NCBI GenBank assembly: GCA_019247865.1
Contig: JAFBAJ010000270.1
Location: 1-5,903, forward strand
Direction of reading: 5' to 3'
Source of the DNA: Acidobacteriota bacterium
Lineage (GTDB): Bacteria > Acidobacteriota > Blastocatellia > Pyrinomonadales > Pyrinomonadaceae
DNA: 5,903 bases
Shown: one piece after another, positions 3,094 through 5,903 of the stretch
Layout of the letters: the number at the start of each line of letters is the position of its first letter
How positions within the stretch are numbered: position 1 is the first letter of the stretch
Program-made: the position numbers and the translations under genes
The notes under the pieces: generated by a model
What the model saw: only the letters and a program-made list of their open reading frames with translations
Told to the model about the DNA's origin: nothing
The model's database searches: none

Positions 3094-5903
3094 TTACCTG
3101 ACAGGCTCGCGCCGCAACATGACGTAGATGGTCGGCGTCACCACGAGCGAGAGAAGCAGCGCGACGGCGAGGCCGCCGATGACTGCGATGGCGAGCGGCT
3201 GCAAGAGCTCTGCGCCCGCGCCGATGGCGAGCGCGAGCGGGAGCATTCCCAGAATTGCCGCGAGGCTCGTCATCAGCACCGGGCGGAAACGTCTGCGGCC
3301 TGAACGCACGAGCGCCGCGCGCAACGAGTCGCCTTCCGCCAGATGTTCCTCCACCGCGTCGAGCATCAGGATGCCATTCTTGGCGACGATGCCGACGACC
3401 ATAATCATGCCCATCAGAGAGACGACGTTGAGCGTCTCGCCCGTCAGAAAGAGTCCGAGCAGCACGCCGCCGAGCGCGAGCACTGCGCCCGCGACGATAG
3501 AGACCGGATGCGCGAATGAGCGAAACTCGATCAGGAGCGTGATGAAGACCAGCACAACCGCGAGCACGAGCGAGAGCATCAGTTCGCGAAAGCTTGCCTG
3601 CTGCTCCTGATACAGTCCGCCGTACTCGACCGTCATCCCCGCCGGAAACTTCACGTCTTTGGCGAGCTCGGTCTTGATCTCCGCGATGGCCGTGCCGAGG
3701 TCTTTGCCTTCGAGCCGCGCCGTGACCGGAACGTACTGCCTGAGCGCCTCGCGGTTGATCTCCGTCTGCCCTTTGTCGTATGCCACTTCGGCCACCTGAT
3801 CGAGACGAAAGAGCGTGCCCGAAGAGGAGCGAATCTGAAGCCCGCGCAGGGCTTCGAGCGACGTGCGCACCTCTGCCGGAAAGATGACGCGGACGTTGAT
3901 GAGCCGTCCCTGCTGGAGTATGGACGATGAAGTGTCGCCCGACATCGCGGTCGTCACGGCTGCGGCCACGTCCGAGGCTGTGACGCCAAACTGTGCTGCG
4001 CGTTGCGGGTCAACTTTAAAGGTCACAGCCGGGCCGCTCACGACGACGCCGGGATTCGTGTCCACGACGCCCTGCACTTTTTGAATCGAAGTCTCAACCT
4101 CTTCGGCCTTCGCGTCGAGCGCCTTCGTGTCTTCGCTGAAAATCTTAATCTCAATCGGTTCGGGCGAGCTGACGAGGTCGCCGATGAGGTCTGTAAGAAT
4201 GCCTACGAACTCGACCTGAAGCGACGGCTCTGACGATTCGATTGAATTGCGCAGGTCGCTCTCGACCTCTTCTGTCGAGCGGGCGCGGCTGCTCTTGAGC
4301 TTGACAAGGAAGTCACCCGTGTTCGGCTCGGTGATGGAGAGGCCGAGCTGCAAACCCGTGCGGCGTGAATAGCTCTCGACTTCGGGAGTCTCCTTTAACA
4401 TCTGTTCGACGTGGCGGAGCATCCTGTCTGTCTCTTCGAGCGAAGAGCCGGGCGGCGCGATGTAGTCGAGCACGAACGCGCCCTCATCGAATGCAGGCAG
4501 AAACTCCGAGCCGAGGCCGCGATATAGAAGATAGGAGCCGACCAGCACACAGGCCATGATGACCAGCACAACCCACGGGCGGTCGAGCGCGTGGCTCAGC
4601 ACCCATTCGTAACGGCGTATGATCGCGCGCAGGAAACGCCCGCCCTGCTCCTCCGCCTCTTCGTCAGGCTGCGCGTCCGCCTCTTCATCACGTTTCTTCG
4701 CCTTCACGAATCGCTCGGCCAGCACCGGCGTGAAGGAGAGCGCGAGCACGAGCGAGGTCAGGAGCGCGACGGCCATCGTCAGCGCGAGCGAGCGGAAGAA
4801 GACGCCGGTCACGCCCGTCAAAAGCGTGAGCGGCAGGAAGACGACCACGGGCGTGACGGTCGAGCCGATGATCGGAACTGTTATCTCGCTGACCGCAGAT
4901 TGCACGGCCTCGCGCCGCGATTGCCCGCGCGCGAGATGCGTGTAGATGTTCTCGACGACGACGATGGCGTCGTCAATCACAAGGCCGATGGCCGCCGCTA
5001 CGCCGCCCAAAGTCATCAGGTCGAAAGAGAGTCCGACCATCCACATTGCCAGGAACGTGACCAGCACCGTGACCGGAATAACGAGGATGGCGACGACGGT
5101 CGTGCCCCAGTTGCGCAGGAAAGCATAGAGAATAATCACGGAGAGCAGGAGGCCGATGAGGATGGCGTCGCGCACGGATTTCATGGACTCGCGCACGAGG
5201 AGCGACTGGTCATAGAAGGTTGAGATTTGTACGTCCTTCGGGAGAAGCGGGCGGACGGCTGCTAGTTCCGCCGTCAGCTCGTCAACGACAGTGACGGTGT
5301 TGGCGTCCGGCTGGCGGTCTATGTTGAGGAGGACTGCCGGATGACTGTTTGCGGTGACGATGGTGTACTGCGGCTCGAAGCCCTGCCCGACCGTCGCCAC
5401 GTCTGCGAGCTTGACGGGAGCGTTGTTGACGACGGCGACGACGATCTCATTAAGCTGGTCAGGCGTGACCGCCTGACCGCTGACGAGCGCGAGTTCGAGC
5501 TGATGATTCTCTTCGATGAGTCCGGGGCTGGCGATGATGTTTGAGTTCTTAACGGCATCTACAACCTGCTGAATTGAGACGCTGTGCGCCGCTAGCTTCT
5601 GCGGGTCAATCGTCGCCTGATACTCGCGCACGCGACCGCCCGCCACGTTGACGGCAGCGACTCCGGGCAGACGCGCGAGGCGCGGGCGGACGATGAGATT
5701 CGCGATGTCGCGCAAGCTGGATGGGTCGCGCGTGTCGGAGGTGAGGCTGTAACCGGCGACGGGAAAGACGGCGAAGGTCAGGCGGTCAACGCGCCGAATC
5801 TCTGCGGACGGCGGGAGCTGCGCCATGAGCTGTGAGAGCCGCGCCTGCACAAGCTGCAAAGACTGTTTGATGTCCACGCTCCAATCGAAGAAGAGGTTGA
5901 CTT
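3094..5903 (-). CDS. RND-family efflux permease (N-terminus beyond the window; about 935 residues visible)
   Basis: This is an inner-membrane, proton-driven RND pump subunit. The frame runs to the right edge: codons before the GTG at 5877 read VNLFFDWS, matching the family's 'F.WGTD' stretch in the first porter subdomain. That GTG is therefore internal, and about 85-90 residues including TM1 are missing. Counting from the GTG codon: porter subdomains about 1-225; TM2-TM6 about 237-390; a charged cytoplasmic linker 393-413 rich in Glu/Asp; TM7 about 434-452; second porter half about 455-755; TM8-TM12 about 766-921. TM4 carries the adjacent aspartates D302-D303 (GLVIDDAIVVVEN) and TM10 the lysine K833 (VAKNG). 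Together they form the proton-relay set of the HAE1 (AcrB-like) group, not the single-Asp pattern of CzcA/CusA. The second porter half, however, has 'LPAFDEGAF' and 'PGSSLEETDRML', closer to heavy-metal pumps. The substrate is therefore left open. The adaptor and outer-membrane genes are not in the window. It is the first visible gene of the cluster. Confidence 0.92.
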   Translation of the reverse strand, partial: VNLFFDWSVDIKQSLQLVQARLSQLMAQLPPSAEIRRVDRLTFAVFPVAGYSLTSDTRDPSSLRDIANLIVRPRLARLPGVAAVNVAGGRVREYQATIDPQKLAAHSVSIQQVVDAVKNSNIIASPGLIEENHQLELALVSGQAVTPDQLNEIVVAVVNNAPVKLADVATVGQGFEPQYTIVTANSHPAVLLNIDRQPDANTVTVVDELTAELAAVRPLLPKDVQISTFYDQSLLVRESMKSVRDAILIGLLLSVIILYAFLRNWGTTVVAILVIPVTVLVTFLAMWMVGLSFDLMTLGGVAAAIGLVIDDAIVVVENIYTHLARGQSRREAVQSAVSEITVPIIGSTVTPVVVFLPLTLLTGVTGVFFRSLALTMAVALLTSLVLALSFTPVLAERFVKAKKRDEEADAQPDEEAEEQGGRFLRAIIRRYEWVLSHALDRPWVVLVIMACVLVGSYLLYRGLGSEFLPAFDEGAFVLDYIAPPGSSLEETDRMLRHVEQMLKETPEVESYSRRTGLQLGLSITEPNTGDFLVKLKSSRARSTEEVESDLRNSIESSEPSLQVEFVGILTDLIGDLVSSPEPIEIKIFSEDTKALDAKAEEVETSIQKVQGVVDTNPGVVVSGPAVTFKVDPQRAAQFGVTASDVAAAVTTAMSGDTSSSILQQGRLINVRVIFPAEVRTSLEALRGLQIRSSSGTLFRLDQVAEVAYDKGQTEINREALRQYVPVTARLEGKDLGTAIAEIKTELAKDVKFPAGMTVEYGGLYQEQQASFRELMLSLVLAVVLVFITLLIEFRSFAHPVSIVAGAVLALGGVLLGLFLTGETLNVVSLMGMIMVVGIVAKNGILMLDAVEEHLAEGDSLRAALVRSGRRRFRPVLMTSLAAILGMLPLALAIGAGAELLQPLAIAVIGGLAVALLLSLVVTPTIYVMLRREPVR

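Noticed and set aside
4591..5223. 210-residue plus-strand reading frame opposite the RND gene
   Set aside because: It is an antisense shadow of the RND coding region, with an Arg/Glu/His/Asp-rich composition typical of reverse-frame translation and no domain, start signal or hydrophobic core.

Overview
The window looks like chromosomal DNA of a soil-type Gram-negative bacterium. Acidobacteriota (Blastocatellia-like) is my best guess. It rests on three things: the style of the Ig-like surface protein at the left edge, the signal-peptide YVTN/YncE propeller, and an RND pump of a kind I associate with that phylum. This is an impression from protein style, not a measured assignment. The genes are GC-rich; the non-coding stretch between about 645 and 1330 is visibly richer in A+T.

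Layout: (1) 1-515, plus strand: the C-terminal end of a secreted or surface protein built from Ig-like beta-sandwich modules, followed by two hairpins and a probable Rho-independent terminator (616-644). (2) About 645-1370: a gene-free accessory segment. It holds two related 113-bp inverted-repeat elements in the same orientation (745-857 and 1208-1320). Between them are a minus-strand hairpin terminator (857-887) and the 3' 45 nt of a tRNA-Thr(UGU) gene (902-946), cut exactly at the edge of the anticodon loop. Next to the cut are short direct and inverted repeats of the kind found at integrase attachment sites. I read this as an attachment site (att) or scar of a tRNA-targeting integrative element. 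(3) 1371-5903, minus strand: a compact gene cluster transcribed right to left: an RND efflux permease whose N-terminus lies beyond the window, then a PAP2-type membrane phosphatase after a 14-nt gap, then an exported YncE/YVTN beta-propeller protein overlapping the phosphatase stop by one base (TAATG).

How the parts may work together: the tight spacing predicts one polycistronic message. The pump acts in the inner membrane and periplasm, the phosphatase has its catalytic motifs at the membrane face, and the propeller is exported. All three therefore belong to the cell envelope, and the periplasmic adaptor and outer-membrane channel of the pump would be expected to the right of the window. The tRNA fragment's orientation puts foreign DNA, if any remains, on the right-hand side. 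The envelope cluster could therefore be island cargo, but nothing visible proves it: no integrase is in the window and the cluster's base composition resembles the left-hand gene.
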